In this document: piece after piece, positions 42,857 to 51,283 of the stretch
Position numbering within the stretch: the stretch's first letter is position 1
How the letters are laid out: each line of letters begins with the position of its first letter
Assembly (NCBI RefSeq): GCF_001571775.1
Contig: NZ_LRVM01000012.1
Coordinates: forward strand, 26,405-90,404
Length of the DNA stretch: 64,000 bases
Origin: Anaerotignum neopropionicum
GTDB lineage: Bacteria; Bacillota; Clostridia; Lachnospirales; Anaerotignaceae
Direction: 5' to 3'
Program-made: the position numbers and the translations under genes
The notes under the pieces: generated by a model
Seen by the model: only the letters and a program-made list of their open reading frames with translations
Databases searched by the model: none
What the model was told of the DNA's origin: nothing

Positions 42857-43818
42857 AACAATATTGCCTCTATAATTTCATCTACCGCAATCCCATCAGC
42901 CATACCTTCAAAGTTTAGGAAAATACGATGGCGCAAAGCGCCCTTGGCAACTGCCTTCACATCTTCATACGCTACATTATAACGCCCTGCCATCAGCGCA
43001 TAAACCCTTGCAGTCATCATAATCGCCTGAGCACCTCTTGGGCTTGCCCCGAAGCTCACATATTTTTTTACCATTTCCGGCGCTTGGTCATATTCGGGAT
43101 GGCTTTTTAAAACAATATCCATAATATACTCCGCCACAGGTGTTGCAACAGGCACTTCCCTTGCCACAGCCCTCATCTCCAGGAGCTTTTCTTGTCCGCA
43201 AACCTTTTTTGCATCTCTTTGGCTGCCTGTGGTGGTGGAATGAACAATTTCCAAAAGCTCTGCCTTCGTAGGAAAGGATACGTCAAGCTTGAATAGAAAA
43301 CGGTCCATCTGCGCCTCCGGCAATGGATAGGTTCCCTCTGATTCCAAAGGATTTTGAGTAGCCAATACAAAAAAAGGCTCCGGCAGCAAGTACGTTTCAT
43401 TTCCGCTGGTCACGGTATGCTCCTGCATTGCTTCAAGCAAAGCACTTTGTGTTTTCGGGGTTGCTCTGTTTATTTCGTCCGCCAAAACAATGTTTGAAAA
43501 AACGGGACCCCTGCGAAATTCCATGCCCATCTCTCCCTGTTGGTTTTTTGTCATAACCGAGGTTCCTGTAACATCGGCAGGCATCAGATCGGGCGTAAAC
43601 TGGATACGGGAAAAGTCTAAATCTAAAACCTTCCCGATGGTTTTGACCAATTGTGTCTTTCCAAGCCCCGGCAAACCCTCAAGCAAAACATTTCCTCCGG
43701 CAATCATCGCTGTCAAAACCCCTCTGATTAAATCCTTTTGCCCAATAATTACCGAGCCGATTTCCGTTTCTATTTTTTGAAACTCTGTCCCAAATTGACG
43801 TATCATTTCCTCATTCAT
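42853..43818 (-). CDS. MoxR family AAA ATPase
   Basis: A 321-residue AAA+ ATPase with Walker A GLPGLGKTQ (48-56), Walker B IVLADEINRATPKTQSALLEA (110-130, catalytic DE), sensor-1 FVLATQNPLESEGTYPLPEAQ and the arginine-finger region QMDRFLF. The C-terminal lid carries SFGASPRGAQAIM. Together with the DUF58 gene downstream it forms a two-gene chaperone-like system. Ribosome-binding site AGGGGAGGGG-like purines precede the ATG. Confidence 0.93.
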   Translation of the reverse strand: MNEEMIRQFGTEFQKIETEIGSVIIGQKDLIRGVLTAMIAGGNVLLEGLPGLGKTQLVKTIGKVLDLDFSRIQFTPDLMPADVTGTSVMTKNQQGEMGMEFRRGPVFSNIVLADEINRATPKTQSALLEAMQEHTVTSGNETYLLPEPFFVLATQNPLESEGTYPLPEAQMDRFLFKLDVSFPTKAELLEIVHSTTTGSQRDAKKVCGQEKLLEMRAVAREVPVATPVAEYIMDIVLKSHPEYDQAPEMVKKYVSFGASPRGAQAIMMTARVYALMAGRYNVAYEDVKAVAKGALRHRIFLNFEGMADGIAVDEIIEAILL

Positions 43819-44165
43819 GTCAAAGCCCCTCCCTTTTTTATATTAATATTATAAAGTCTTTTGGGTTTCTTCGTCAATCGATAGGAAAAAACGTAAAGAA
43901 ATATAAGGAATTTGTTTGGTTTTTCTTAAAAAAGGACATGTAATCTATAATAATAAATTAAAAATTAGTTTTTTTTAACTATAAAAATTTTAGACATTTT
44001 TTATTTTTTCAAAAATCCCGCTAAATATTTATTTTAAAATAAAAATCTGCAAGTAATTTGTATATCCTTGAAATTTAACGCAATTATTATGGAAAAAAAA
44101 CATTTTTCATAGTATTATTAAAAGAAAGAATGATTACTTCCTAAAAACATTAAAGAGGAGTACCT
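43819..44165. other. AT-rich divergent intergenic region
   Basis: This gap between moxR (minus) and the AI-2E transporter gene (plus) is rich in poly-A and poly-T. I see no ORF, no hairpin and no convincing -35/-10 pair, although both genes must have promoters here. Confidence 0.5.
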
Positions 44166-45386
44166 ATGCGAAAAATTGATTTTAAAAAATTAGACAAAAC
44201 CTATCTTAAGATTAGTCTGTACATTTTTGCCGTTGCTGCGGCTGTCATTTTGTTTGAAAAAATTATCGGGCATCTTCCCGGCTTAAGTAATGTTTTTCAT
44301 AAGACATTAAATGCAATTTTACGTTTAGGCTCCCCATTTTTCATTGGGTATATCATAGCATATGTTATGAACCCTTTTATGAAGTTTTTCGAACAAATTC
44401 TTGTGAAATTATTTCCTAAAACACAAAAGCACAGAAAGCTTTTGCGAACCGGTTGTATTTTAGTCAATTATGTCATTATCATCGGGGGCATCTGCTGGAT
44501 TAGTATCTATCTCATTCCCGAGCTGAAGGATTCTGTCCTTTCTTTTGTATCTCAGTTGTCCACTTACTCTGATCAGTTAAATACAACTATTACAAATTTC
44601 TTTGATCGTATTGGTTTTATCAACGGGGACGATGTAACCAATATTATCAACAAGGTGCTTGCGCCAATTTTGGGAATCTTCCAAAACGTGCCGCAGCTGA
44701 TCTCCAATATCGCTTCAAACCTTTACTCCGTAGGAAAAATAACCGTGGATATTATCATGGGAATCTTCATTTCCTTTTATATGCTTTATGATAAGGAAAA
44801 CTTCAAAAAGCATGGGTGCCGAATTGTTTACGCTCTTACAAACCGCCGGAAGGCAGCACAAATGTTTGATAACGCCCAACGAATTAATCTAATTTTTCAA
44901 AATTTTATTGTAGGCAAAGCCGTTGACTCTTTAATCATCGGAATTATTGCTTTTATTGGCTTTTCCCTGCTGAATGCACCATTCCCTTTAATCCTAAGCT
45001 TGATTATTGGCGTAAGTAATATGCTTCCCTACTTTGGGCCGTTTATCGGTGCAATTCCCGCTGCTTTGATTACTTTTTTAGTAAATCCAATTACAGCTTT
45101 ATGGGTAATTTTGTTCATACTTGCTTTACAGCAATTTGACGGAAACTTCCTGGGCCCCAAAATTTTAGGCAACTCCCTGGATATCAGCCCCATTTGGATT
45201 ATATTGGCAGTGGTATTGGGTGGCGCTTTCATGGGACCCTTGGGAATGTTTATTGGCGTCCCGATTATGGCTACCTGTAAAATGTTCCTTTCGGAATATA
45301 TTAATCGAAAGTATCAGGCAAAATACGCTGAGGATGATCCCCTTGCCTTAAAAAATGAGGCGCATGAATCGTCACCCGAAGCATAA
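44166..45386 (+). CDS. AI-2E family transporter (PerM-like)
   Basis: A 406-residue membrane protein of the AI-2E transporter family (PF01594). It has membrane segments near residues 14-32, 55-75 and 94-118, a soluble coil (about 120-195), and a C-terminal group of five segments containing the family motifs FIVGKAVDSLIIGIIAFIGF and YFGPFIGAIPA. Some members are sodium/proton or peptide permeases; the substrate here cannot be inferred. A GAGGAG site lies before the ATG. A clean terminator follows, so it is a single-gene unit. Confidence 0.9.
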   Translation: MRKIDFKKLDKTYLKISLYIFAVAAAVILFEKIIGHLPGLSNVFHKTLNAILRLGSPFFIGYIIAYVMNPFMKFFEQILVKLFPKTQKHRKLLRTGCILVNYVIIIGGICWISIYLIPELKDSVLSFVSQLSTYSDQLNTTITNFFDRIGFINGDDVTNIINKVLAPILGIFQNVPQLISNIASNLYSVGKITVDIIMGIFISFYMLYDKENFKKHGCRIVYALTNRRKAAQMFDNAQRINLIFQNFIVGKAVDSLIIGIIAFIGFSLLNAPFPLILSLIIGVSNMLPYFGPFIGAIPAALITFLVNPITALWVILFILALQQFDGNFLGPKILGNSLDISPIWIILAVVLGGAFMGPLGMFIGVPIMATCKMFLSEYINRKYQAKYAEDDPLALKNEAHESSPEA

Positions 45387-45404
45387 GCTAAACTATAAAC
45401 TATA

Positions 45405-45447
45405 GAGAACAGTTTTATTTTCAAGCCCTGTTCTCTCACTTTTTTTG
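45405..45447 (+). terminator. Terminator of the AI-2E transporter gene
   Basis: GAGAACAG (45405-45412) pairs with CTGTTCTC (45428-45435), followed by CACTTTTTTT. It ends just before the ribosome-binding site of the next gene. Confidence 0.88.
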
Positions 45448-45456
45448 GAGGATAAA

Positions 45457-46338
45457 ATGAATCAAACCAAACAAACAAATCTTTTTGCTTTAATCTTTTT
45501 CGTATTTTTTATTATGAGCGGACAGCTTTTATATCTTATCCCCATTATGCAAGAAATCCCTTATGCTTGGTTTTCCAGCATTGTACAAGTGATATATTTT
45601 ACAGTTCCCATTATGGGATACTTTATTTGGACAAAAAAAAATCCAAAAGAAGTTTTTCGTCTTTCCCCCTTGGGGTGGAAAAATTTATTGTTAATTATTG
45701 TTTTCGGCTTTGCCATACAGCCGCTCATGCGTTTTCTTTCCTTCTTTACTTCTATGTTTTTCCCAAACGTAGCCTTAGAATACGCTGAAACGCTGGAAGG
45801 CGCAAGCTTTGTCAGTACATTACTAACCATGGCAATTTTACCGGCGTTTTTGGAGGAACTTTCCTTGCGTGGTGTGTTTCTATCAGGCTATCGCCGTTTA
45901 GGCACATGGAAGGCAATTTTTTGCACTGCCCTGTTGTTTGGACTTTTGCACATGAATCCCCAGCAGTTCCCTTATGCTTTTTTTGCCGGATTGTTTTTTT
46001 GCTTTTTGGTAGAACGAACAGGCTCCATATGGGCCTCTATAATCCCCCATTTTATCATAAACGCAACAAATGTCATTGTAATATTTCTTCCGGTAGCAGA
46101 GGAAGTAGCAGCAATGGAATCTCCGGGAAATGCAGTGCTGTTGCTTTATACAGGCGTATCCGCTTTTTTATCTTTACCGTTATTAGGGTTAATTCTTTAT
46201 GGGTTTTTAAAAATAAACCCCAAGCCTTATACACCGAAATACGAACCCAAAGAACGTTTTCTTTCTCTACCCATTTTTTGCGTATTTGGACTGTTTATTA
46301 TCTTTGGAATTCTTCCCTATTTGGACTACTTATTTTGA
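45457..46338 (+). CDS. CPBP (Abi/CAAX-type) intramembrane metalloprotease
   Basis: A 293-residue membrane protein of the CPBP family. Seven or eight membrane segments are visible. The catalytic motifs are EELSLRG (Glu133-Glu134, Arg138), GLLHMNP (His165) and IIPHFIINA (His198). The family includes CAAX prenyl proteases and proteases of bacteriocin or regulatory systems; a specific substrate cannot be named. The ATG at 45457 has GGAGG five bases upstream. Confidence 0.92.
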   Translation: MNQTKQTNLFALIFFVFFIMSGQLLYLIPIMQEIPYAWFSSIVQVIYFTVPIMGYFIWTKKNPKEVFRLSPLGWKNLLLIIVFGFAIQPLMRFLSFFTSMFFPNVALEYAETLEGASFVSTLLTMAILPAFLEELSLRGVFLSGYRRLGTWKAIFCTALLFGLLHMNPQQFPYAFFAGLFFCFLVERTGSIWASIIPHFIINATNVIVIFLPVAEEVAAMESPGNAVLLLYTGVSAFLSLPLLGLILYGFLKINPKPYTPKYEPKERFLSLPIFCVFGLFIIFGILPYLDYLF

Positions 46339-46346
46339 ATACCTTC

Positions 46347-46382
46347 GGCACGCTCTCAGAAATAGAGCGCGCCTCTTTTTTT
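46347..46382 (+). terminator. Terminator of the CPBP protease gene
   Basis: GGCACGCTCT pairs with AGAGCGCGCC with one A-C mismatch around CAGAAAT, followed by TCTTTTTTTG. Confidence 0.85.
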
Positions 46383-46418
46383 GAAATTTATTCCCCCAAA
46401 AGTAAGCGCCTTGAAGCA

Positions 46419-46634
46419 TTATTCTTGAAGCAAGCGAAAACGAGGGATTAAATTCCCCTCAACCATCACACCTTCCAGAAACATTTCTTTTGGCCGTACC
46501 CAAAGGCCATAATCATCGTAAAGCTTACGATAAACAATCATCTCCTCCAAGGTTTCCGAATGCTTTGCCAACCCAATAACACAGTATTTGTTCCCCTTAT
46601 AATGCTCGTATACCCCGCCAATGATCAAATCCAT
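46419..46634 (-). CDS. DUF1653 family protein
   Basis: A 71-residue protein of the DUF1653 family, small beta-rich proteins of unknown function: MDLIIGGVYEHYKGNKYCVIG, EEMIVYRKLYDDYGLWVRP and MFLEGV in the family order. AAAGGTGGT lies before the ATG at 46634. The frame remains open for about 120 codons upstream, so a longer protein is possible; see the next entry. It is monocistronic or follows that upstream frame. Confidence 0.8.
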   Translation of the reverse strand: MDLIIGGVYEHYKGNKYCVIGLAKHSETLEEMIVYRKLYDDYGLWVRPKEMFLEGVMVEGNLIPRFRLLQE

Positions 46635-46826
46635 ATTCATACCACCTTTCCAAAACAGCAATCTCAGCAAATCACCTCCAGTCAACCCCTTGGGTAATAT
46701 AAACCTTGCCGCATTTTTTTCAACATTAATATGTAAATCTGTAAAAGAAACAATTTCACCCTCAATGCTAGCAAACAATGGATGTCTTACTTGAACCCAT
46801 ATTTTTTCACACTGCTTGAAATGCAC
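46635..46826 (-). CDS. Possible upstream segment in frame with DUF1653
   Basis: Continuous with the DUF1653 frame, starting at a GTG (46826) that has AAGGAG eight bases before it. It would add 64 residues, including VRHPLFASIEGEIVSFTDLH and FILPKGLTGGDLLRLLFW, with a plausible protein composition but no family I recognise. It may be an N-terminal extension of the DUF1653 protein, a separate small gene, or a chance open frame. Confidence 0.3.
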
Positions 46827-47155
46827 CCTTTTATCTCCTTGCATTTTCTTCAAATATGTACCATTTTGATAGTTAGGAAGCATTTTCAATAGTGCCCTGC
46901 GATTAAACCTTCTTATTACGCCAAAATCCAAAAGGAAATCATCAATTCTTGCATAGGTGAGGATTGAAATGCACTTCCGCAAGTTTATCACAAAGTAATG
47001 TTCATCTTTCGTAACCCCTTTTAAATAAAACTGTTGTTAGCGTACCATATTTCCCACAGACTTACAATAAAATAGAAATTGCGATCATAACCCCTCCCCC
47101 TTCATCTCAAAAATAGTCGAAAGCATCAACGGGGCATCCGTGTTATTCATATATA

Positions 47156-47200
47156 AAACGGCATCCGCTTCAATTTAATCTCACGAATGCCGCTTTGTTT
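47156..47200 (-). terminator. Terminator of spoVT
   Basis: CGGCATCCG (47159-47167) pairs with CGAATGCCG (47184-47192) except one mismatch. It is flanked by T runs on the minus strand (TTTTATA) and also on the plus strand, so it may be bidirectional. Confidence 0.7.
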
Positions 47201-47252
47201 TTTTGAAATTAGCTTCTTTTTATTCCTTCAAAATAAAGAAAAATCTTGGTTG

Positions 47253-47798
47253 TTACTGCTCCATCTGTCTACCCAAAAAGCCAGCTGCGGTTTGTGCCAG
47301 TTTGCCTTCTACCTCACCCATCTTTTTGTCCTTTGAAAGGAAAATAATTGCACCCATGGCATCCCCCTCTGCAATAATGGGAGTGATTAGCTGATAATCA
47401 TATCCTTCCATGCTGTCGTCATCTAATATCGGCACAAAATTACTGTCGTTTTTATTGGCAATCAGCGTTGTTCGACGATTGATGCACTGCTCCATCTCCT
47501 GACTAATGTGTTTCTCGTACAATTCTTTTTTGGAACCACCGGAAACAGCAATGATTTGATCCTTGTCAACAATACAGGTAACATGTCCGGCTGTTTGCGC
47601 CAAGCTTTCTGCATATTCTTTTGCAAAAGTTCCCAGCTCGCCAATGGGCGAATACTTCTTTAAAATAATTTCGCCCTCTCTATCTGTAAAAATCTCCAAT
47701 GGATCTCCTTCTCTAATCCGCAATGTACGGCGGATCTCTTTTGGGATAACCACTCTTCCTAAATCATCTATTCTTCTTACGATTCCCGTCGCTTTCAT
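47253..47798 (-). CDS. spoVT: Stage V sporulation regulator SpoVT
   Basis: AbrB-family regulator that modulates forespore gene expression under SigG. Its 181 residues show the N-terminal swapped-hairpin DNA-binding domain (MKATGIVRRIDDLGRVVIPK, about 1-50) and a C-terminal GAF-like domain (about 55-178, GHVTCIVDKDQIIAVSGG, LITPIIAEGDAMGAIIFLS). The length and both domains fit SpoVT rather than AbrB (about 95 residues). GGAGG precedes the ATG. With spo0A it supports a sporulating host. Confidence 0.94.
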   Translation of the reverse strand: MKATGIVRRIDDLGRVVIPKEIRRTLRIREGDPLEIFTDREGEIILKKYSPIGELGTFAKEYAESLAQTAGHVTCIVDKDQIIAVSGGSKKELYEKHISQEMEQCINRRTTLIANKNDSNFVPILDDDSMEGYDYQLITPIIAEGDAMGAIIFLSKDKKMGEVEGKLAQTAAGFLGRQMEQ

Positions 47799-47919
47799 AT
47801 TAATTCCTCCATTTACAAATAAGGTTGTTTCTTTTAATTTCTATTGTGCTTGTATTATTTGTAAAAGGAACGAAAATATACCTAAGGAACCTATGGAATA
47901 TAAAAATTATATTTTTCCC

Positions 47920-48453
47920 TCACATCTTTTTCATTTCTGCCAAAATATCTACCGCTCCTTTGAGCTGCGCCTGAACGATATACAAGTTTTGCTTTGTATT
48001 TAAAATAAACAGCTTAGGAACCTTATTGTTTGTCATTTTGTCAATCTGCAAGGCAACCTCTTCATTATATTTTTTCAACCGTTCAATTCTTTTCTCTAGC
48101 AAAAAAATTGCCTCTTTGCTTTCAATTTCCTGAATAAAAAACATTCCAATGGAAAAAGGTGTTATATCATATTCAAAATCGATTAAAAAACTTTTTATCG
48201 TTTCCACAAATCTCAATTTACCGCTTTCTGTAATAGAATATACTGTTTTTTCTGGCATATTTCCGGATTTTTCTGTATTTCCAATAATAAAGCCTTTTTT
48301 TTCAGCCGTTTTCAGCGTTGCATAAACCGTTGAGCCTGCAATAGGATACCAATCCCGAACATGCATAGTGGATAACCATTTATTTAATTCATATGCATTG
48401 ACCGGCTGTTGTTCTATTATTCCCAAAAGAATAGTCATGATTTTTGATAGCAC
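47920..48453 (-). CDS. PadR family transcriptional regulator
   Basis: A 177-residue PadR-type repressor. Its N-terminal winged helix reads MLSKIMTILLGIIEQQPVNA, YELNKWLST, GSTVYATLKTAEKKGFI and KTVYSITESGKLRF; the C-terminal half is a helical Vir_act_alpha_C-like dimerisation region. It is transcribed away from the creatininase gene and the shared gap holds a pair of palindromic sites, which suggests it controls itself and that gene. The effector is unknown. AAGGAGG precedes the ATG by a few bases. Confidence 0.9.
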   Translation of the reverse strand: MLSKIMTILLGIIEQQPVNAYELNKWLSTMHVRDWYPIAGSTVYATLKTAEKKGFIIGNTEKSGNMPEKTVYSITESGKLRFVETIKSFLIDFEYDITPFSIGMFFIQEIESKEAIFLLEKRIERLKKYNEEVALQIDKMTNNKVPKLFILNTKQNLYIVQAQLKGAVDILAEMKKM

Positions 48454-48483
48454 AAAAAAACCTCCTTGACATAACTATATTAT

Positions 48484-48511
48484 TATACTACTATATATTT
48501 ATACTAGTATA
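48484..48511. promoter_or_regulatory. Tandem palindromic operator candidate between padR and creatininase gene
   Basis: TATACTACTATA (48484-48495, near-palindrome) and TATACTAGTATA (48500-48511, perfect 12-base palindrome) lie 16 bases apart centre to centre. The divergent gap of 138 bases places them where a PadR dimer pair could block both promoters. Confidence 0.5.
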
Positions 48512-48591
48512 TTTAATAATTGCTTTTCTATTTTAGCATCCTTTGCTTGGATTGTGAAGCTTGCATCCTTAAAAATTTCAGGAGGTACATT

Positions 48592-49434
48592 ATGACAATC
48601 AATTTACTCATACAATGCTGGGAAGAAATTGCTAAAATAAATATGGAAAAATTCACAGTGTTTTTAGGAATTGCCCCCGTGGAAGAACATGGGAAACACT
48701 TGCCCATTGGTGTAGATTTTTTTGAAACCAATGAATGGATCACAGGTGCCATTGCCCAATTGGAACGCGCCCTTCCTCAGCACACTTGGGGAACCCTGCC
48801 CACCATTCCCCTGGGCTTTGCGGATATTGGAAATTTTCCTGGCAATATTCATGTAAGCCGGGAGTTAATCTTTAGTGTTATGTATGAAACTATAAATGCC
48901 ATTGCCAAATGGGGTGTAAAAAATATCATTGTCATTTCCGGCCACGCCGACCCTCTACACACCATCGCCATTGAGCAGGCGGTGGAAAAAATCAATGCAG
49001 AAAACGGCGTGATTGCATTGGCACCTATGGGTTCCATATTTCACGCCGCCGAAAAAGGAATTGTGGGTAAGTATTCTGCTGAATTAACCAAAAAATTGGA
49101 GGAGTTTCCAAATGATTATCATGCTGGCTGGATTGAAACCTCATGTATGCTGTCCATTCATCCCGATTATGTCAAAGCCAACTATTTGGAACGCCCGAAT
49201 ATCTCACTAAACGGGCAGGATATGATGGATAGCCAAAGGCTTGCCCATACGATTGCCGGGGAGGGGCATATTGGTTTTCCTAAGGAAGCAACCGTTCAAT
49301 TGGGCGCTGAGCTGAATACCGATACTGCACAAAAAATCAAGGATGCTACCGAAAAATTTATTTTGCGAGAGGGTTATGAATGTTATTTACATCACCCCTT
49401 GTATCACATTCCCGGGATGAAAATCCCGGGATGA
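48592..49434 (+). CDS. Creatininase family protein
   Basis: A 280-residue amidohydrolase-like metal enzyme (PF02633). Metal-site and fold motifs are visible: GIAPVEEHGKHLPIGVDFFE (about 26-45), FADIGNFPGNIHVSRE, VISGHADPLHTIAIEQA (His118) and DYHAGWIETSCM. The family includes creatininase, MftE peptidase and Fe-only hydrolase-like formamide-pyrimidine enzymes; substrate unassigned. The ATG at 48592 has AGGAGG before it. The C-terminus is odd: its last residues, PGMKIPG, are encoded by a 14-base tandem repeat. Divergent from a PadR gene. Confidence 0.88.
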   Translation: MTINLLIQCWEEIAKINMEKFTVFLGIAPVEEHGKHLPIGVDFFETNEWITGAIAQLERALPQHTWGTLPTIPLGFADIGNFPGNIHVSRELIFSVMYETINAIAKWGVKNIIVISGHADPLHTIAIEQAVEKINAENGVIALAPMGSIFHAAEKGIVGKYSAELTKKLEEFPNDYHAGWIETSCMLSIHPDYVKANYLERPNISLNGQDMMDSQRLAHTIAGEGHIGFPKEATVQLGAELNTDTAQKIKDATEKFILREGYECYLHHPLYHIPGMKIPG

Positions 49435-49443
49435 AAATCCCGG
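49411..49443 (+). repeat. Tandem 14-base repeat at the creatininase stop codon
   Basis: CCCGGGATGAAAAT occurs twice in a row (49411-49424, 49425-49438) and a third partial copy CCCGG follows. Each copy includes the palindrome CCCGGG. The second copy supplies the stop codon. Confidence 0.85.
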
Positions 49444-49471
49444 AAATCAGACTGAATACAAAGTCAAAACC

Positions 49472-49514
49472 TTGAGGGCTTTGCCCTCAATCACCCGCAA
49501 GGGTGCCACCCTTG
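49472..49514. repeat. Paired GC-rich hairpins
   Basis: TTGAGGGC-TTT-GCCCTCAA (49472-49490) and CAAGGGT-GCC-ACCCTTG (49498-49514) lie seven bases apart, much richer in G and C than the surroundings. No U-run follows, so they are not a typical terminator; the unit looks like an extragenic palindromic repeat. Confidence 0.65.
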
Positions 49515-49576
49515 ACCCATGAAAAGCCACCCTGGGAAAAATGAAGCATTTTATTTGAATCATTGATGGAAATACG

Positions 49577-49612
49577 CAAAAAAGTGGTAAAAAATACTTT
49601 ACCACTTTCCTT
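49577..49612 (-). terminator. Terminator of the gpsA operon
   Basis: AAAGTGGTAAA pairs with TTTACCACTTT around a short A-rich loop. On the minus strand it is followed by TTTTTTGCG. Confidence 0.88.
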
Positions 49613-49654
49613 TGGTTTCAATGCAACCAACAAAATTAGAGCATTCTTATTCCT

Positions 49655-50644
49655 TTATTCAGCCTTACCGCCTCTGCTCATCAGCTCCAGCACAGCTTGC
49701 TCTGCATTTTTCCCTTGAAACAGCACATCATAAATGGCATTGGTAATGGGCATTTCCACATTGTGTTCTTTCGCCAGTGTATAAGCTGCCTGCACTGTAT
49801 TCACGCCCTCAACAACCATTTTAATTTCCCCTAAGGTCTCCTCAAGGCTTTTGCCTTGGCCTAATAAAATACCGGCTCTACGGTTTCTAGAGTGCATGCT
49901 TGTACAGGTTACAATCAAATCTCCAATGCCGGAAAGCCCTGCAAAGGTTTCCGTTTTCCCGCCCATTTCCACGCCAAGACGTTTCATTTCCGCAATGCCA
50001 CGGGTCATAATGGCGGCTTTTGTATTATCTCCAAATCCTAAACCGTCGGAAATACCAGCGGCAAGGGCCATAACGTTTTTGAGTGCAGCACCCATTTCTA
50101 CCCCAATCACATCTGTATTGGTATATAGGCGAAATCTTGGGTTCATAAATTCCATCTGCACCATTTTTGCTATTTCTTCGTTTTCGGAAGCAATTAAGCA
50201 AGTGGTAGGAATATCTCTTGCAACCTCCTCGGCATGGCTGGGGCCTGATAGAATACATACCTCACATTGAGGCGCACACTCTTGAATTACTTTAGACAAG
50301 CGCATTAAGCTGCCTTCCTCTAAGCCTTTGGCAACATTCACCAAGACCTGCTCCTTTGTAAAATACGGAGCGAAATCCAATGCCGTTTGGCGCACAGCCT
50401 TGGAGGGAACAGAGAAAATAATGATTTCCCCATCCTTTACCGCTGCCTCACGGTCCGTTGTAAACTCCAATCCCTCCGGTAACGTAACGCCGGGTAAATA
50501 TCTTTTATTTTCCCTCTCCTTTTGCATTTCGTTTACCGCATCCTGCCGTCTGGACCAAATAATCACATCATGCCCATGCTTTTGGAGCATCACCGCCAAA
50601 GCCGTGCCCCAACTGCCTGAACCAATTACCGCAACTTTTTTCAT
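49655..50644 (-). CDS. gpsA: Glycerol-3-phosphate dehydrogenase [NAD(P)+]
   Basis: Makes sn-glycerol-3-phosphate from dihydroxyacetone phosphate for phospholipid synthesis. The 329 residues begin VAVIGSGSWGTALAVMLQKHG (Rossmann motif GSGSWG), contain NVAKGLEEGS, ILSGPSHAEEVA, GVEMGAALKNVMALAAGISDGLGFGDN (catalytic Lys) and ETFAGLSGIGDLIVTC. It is the last of der-plsY-gpsA, a common Firmicute cluster that joins lipid precursor synthesis with ribosome assembly. GGAGG precedes the ATG. Confidence 0.97.
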   Translation of the reverse strand: MKKVAVIGSGSWGTALAVMLQKHGHDVIIWSRRQDAVNEMQKERENKRYLPGVTLPEGLEFTTDREAAVKDGEIIIFSVPSKAVRQTALDFAPYFTKEQVLVNVAKGLEEGSLMRLSKVIQECAPQCEVCILSGPSHAEEVARDIPTTCLIASENEEIAKMVQMEFMNPRFRLYTNTDVIGVEMGAALKNVMALAAGISDGLGFGDNTKAAIMTRGIAEMKRLGVEMGGKTETFAGLSGIGDLIVTCTSMHSRNRRAGILLGQGKSLEETLGEIKMVVEGVNTVQAAYTLAKEHNVEMPITNAIYDVLFQGKNAEQAVLELMSRGGKAE

Positions 50645-50667
50645 TGCCGTCCTCCTCCAATATACTC

Positions 50668-51282
50668 CTACTGCACACTTTTATGCAGTGTAAATTTATT
50701 TTCCGTGCCGGACTTCAATCGTTTCATGTTTGCCCTGTGAAGCCAAATTGCCAAAATCGCCAAAGCCGTAAAAATTCCAATGCTTTCTAAAGGGAAGCCT
50801 AGAAAAAATGCACAGATGGGAATGGAAATGTAAAAAGCAATTGAGCCAACAGAAATAAAATGGGAAAAGGCAACTCCCAAAATCCCCACTCCTATGGTAA
50901 TGACTCCAAAAAGAGGGGAAAAGACAAATACCAAGGAAAGCACAAGGCCAATGGTAGAGGCGATTCCCTTGCCACCTTTAAATTTCAAGTAAAAAGGAAA
51001 ATCATGACCTAAAATCGCACCTGTACCTGCATAAATTCCGGCAAGCAGACTATTGTCTGGAAAAATTGCTCTGCAAAGAAAGAATGCCAAAATCCCCTTT
51101 AAAATGTCCCCAAGAAATGTTGCTAAGCCTGCGCGAAAGCCTAATACACGAAGGGCATTGGTTGTTCCCAAATTCCCACTGCCTTTTTTACGCAAGTCCG
51201 TTTTTGTTATCTTGCCAACAATAAACCCCATAGAAATACAGCCAATAAAATACCCGATCAGCAAACTAATGAGTCTAAACAT
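50668..51282 (-). CDS. plsY: Acyl-phosphate:glycerol-3-phosphate acyltransferase PlsY
   Basis: Membrane acyltransferase that forms lysophosphatidic acid from acyl-phosphate and G3P. The 204 residues hold about seven membrane segments and the three catalytic motifs: KGSGNLGTTNALRVLG, FYLKFKGGKGIASTIG and a C-terminal AIWLHRANMKRLKSGTE. The ATG at 51282 lies directly after the der stop codon, with AAAAGGA overlapping the end of der. It shares an operon with der and gpsA. Confidence 0.96.
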   Translation of the reverse strand: MFRLISLLIGYFIGCISMGFIVGKITKTDLRKKGSGNLGTTNALRVLGFRAGLATFLGDILKGILAFFLCRAIFPDNSLLAGIYAGTGAILGHDFPFYLKFKGGKGIASTIGLVLSLVFVFSPLFGVITIGVGILGVAFSHFISVGSIAFYISIPICAFFLGFPLESIGIFTALAILAIWLHRANMKRLKSGTENKFTLHKSVQ

Positions 51283-51283
51283 A

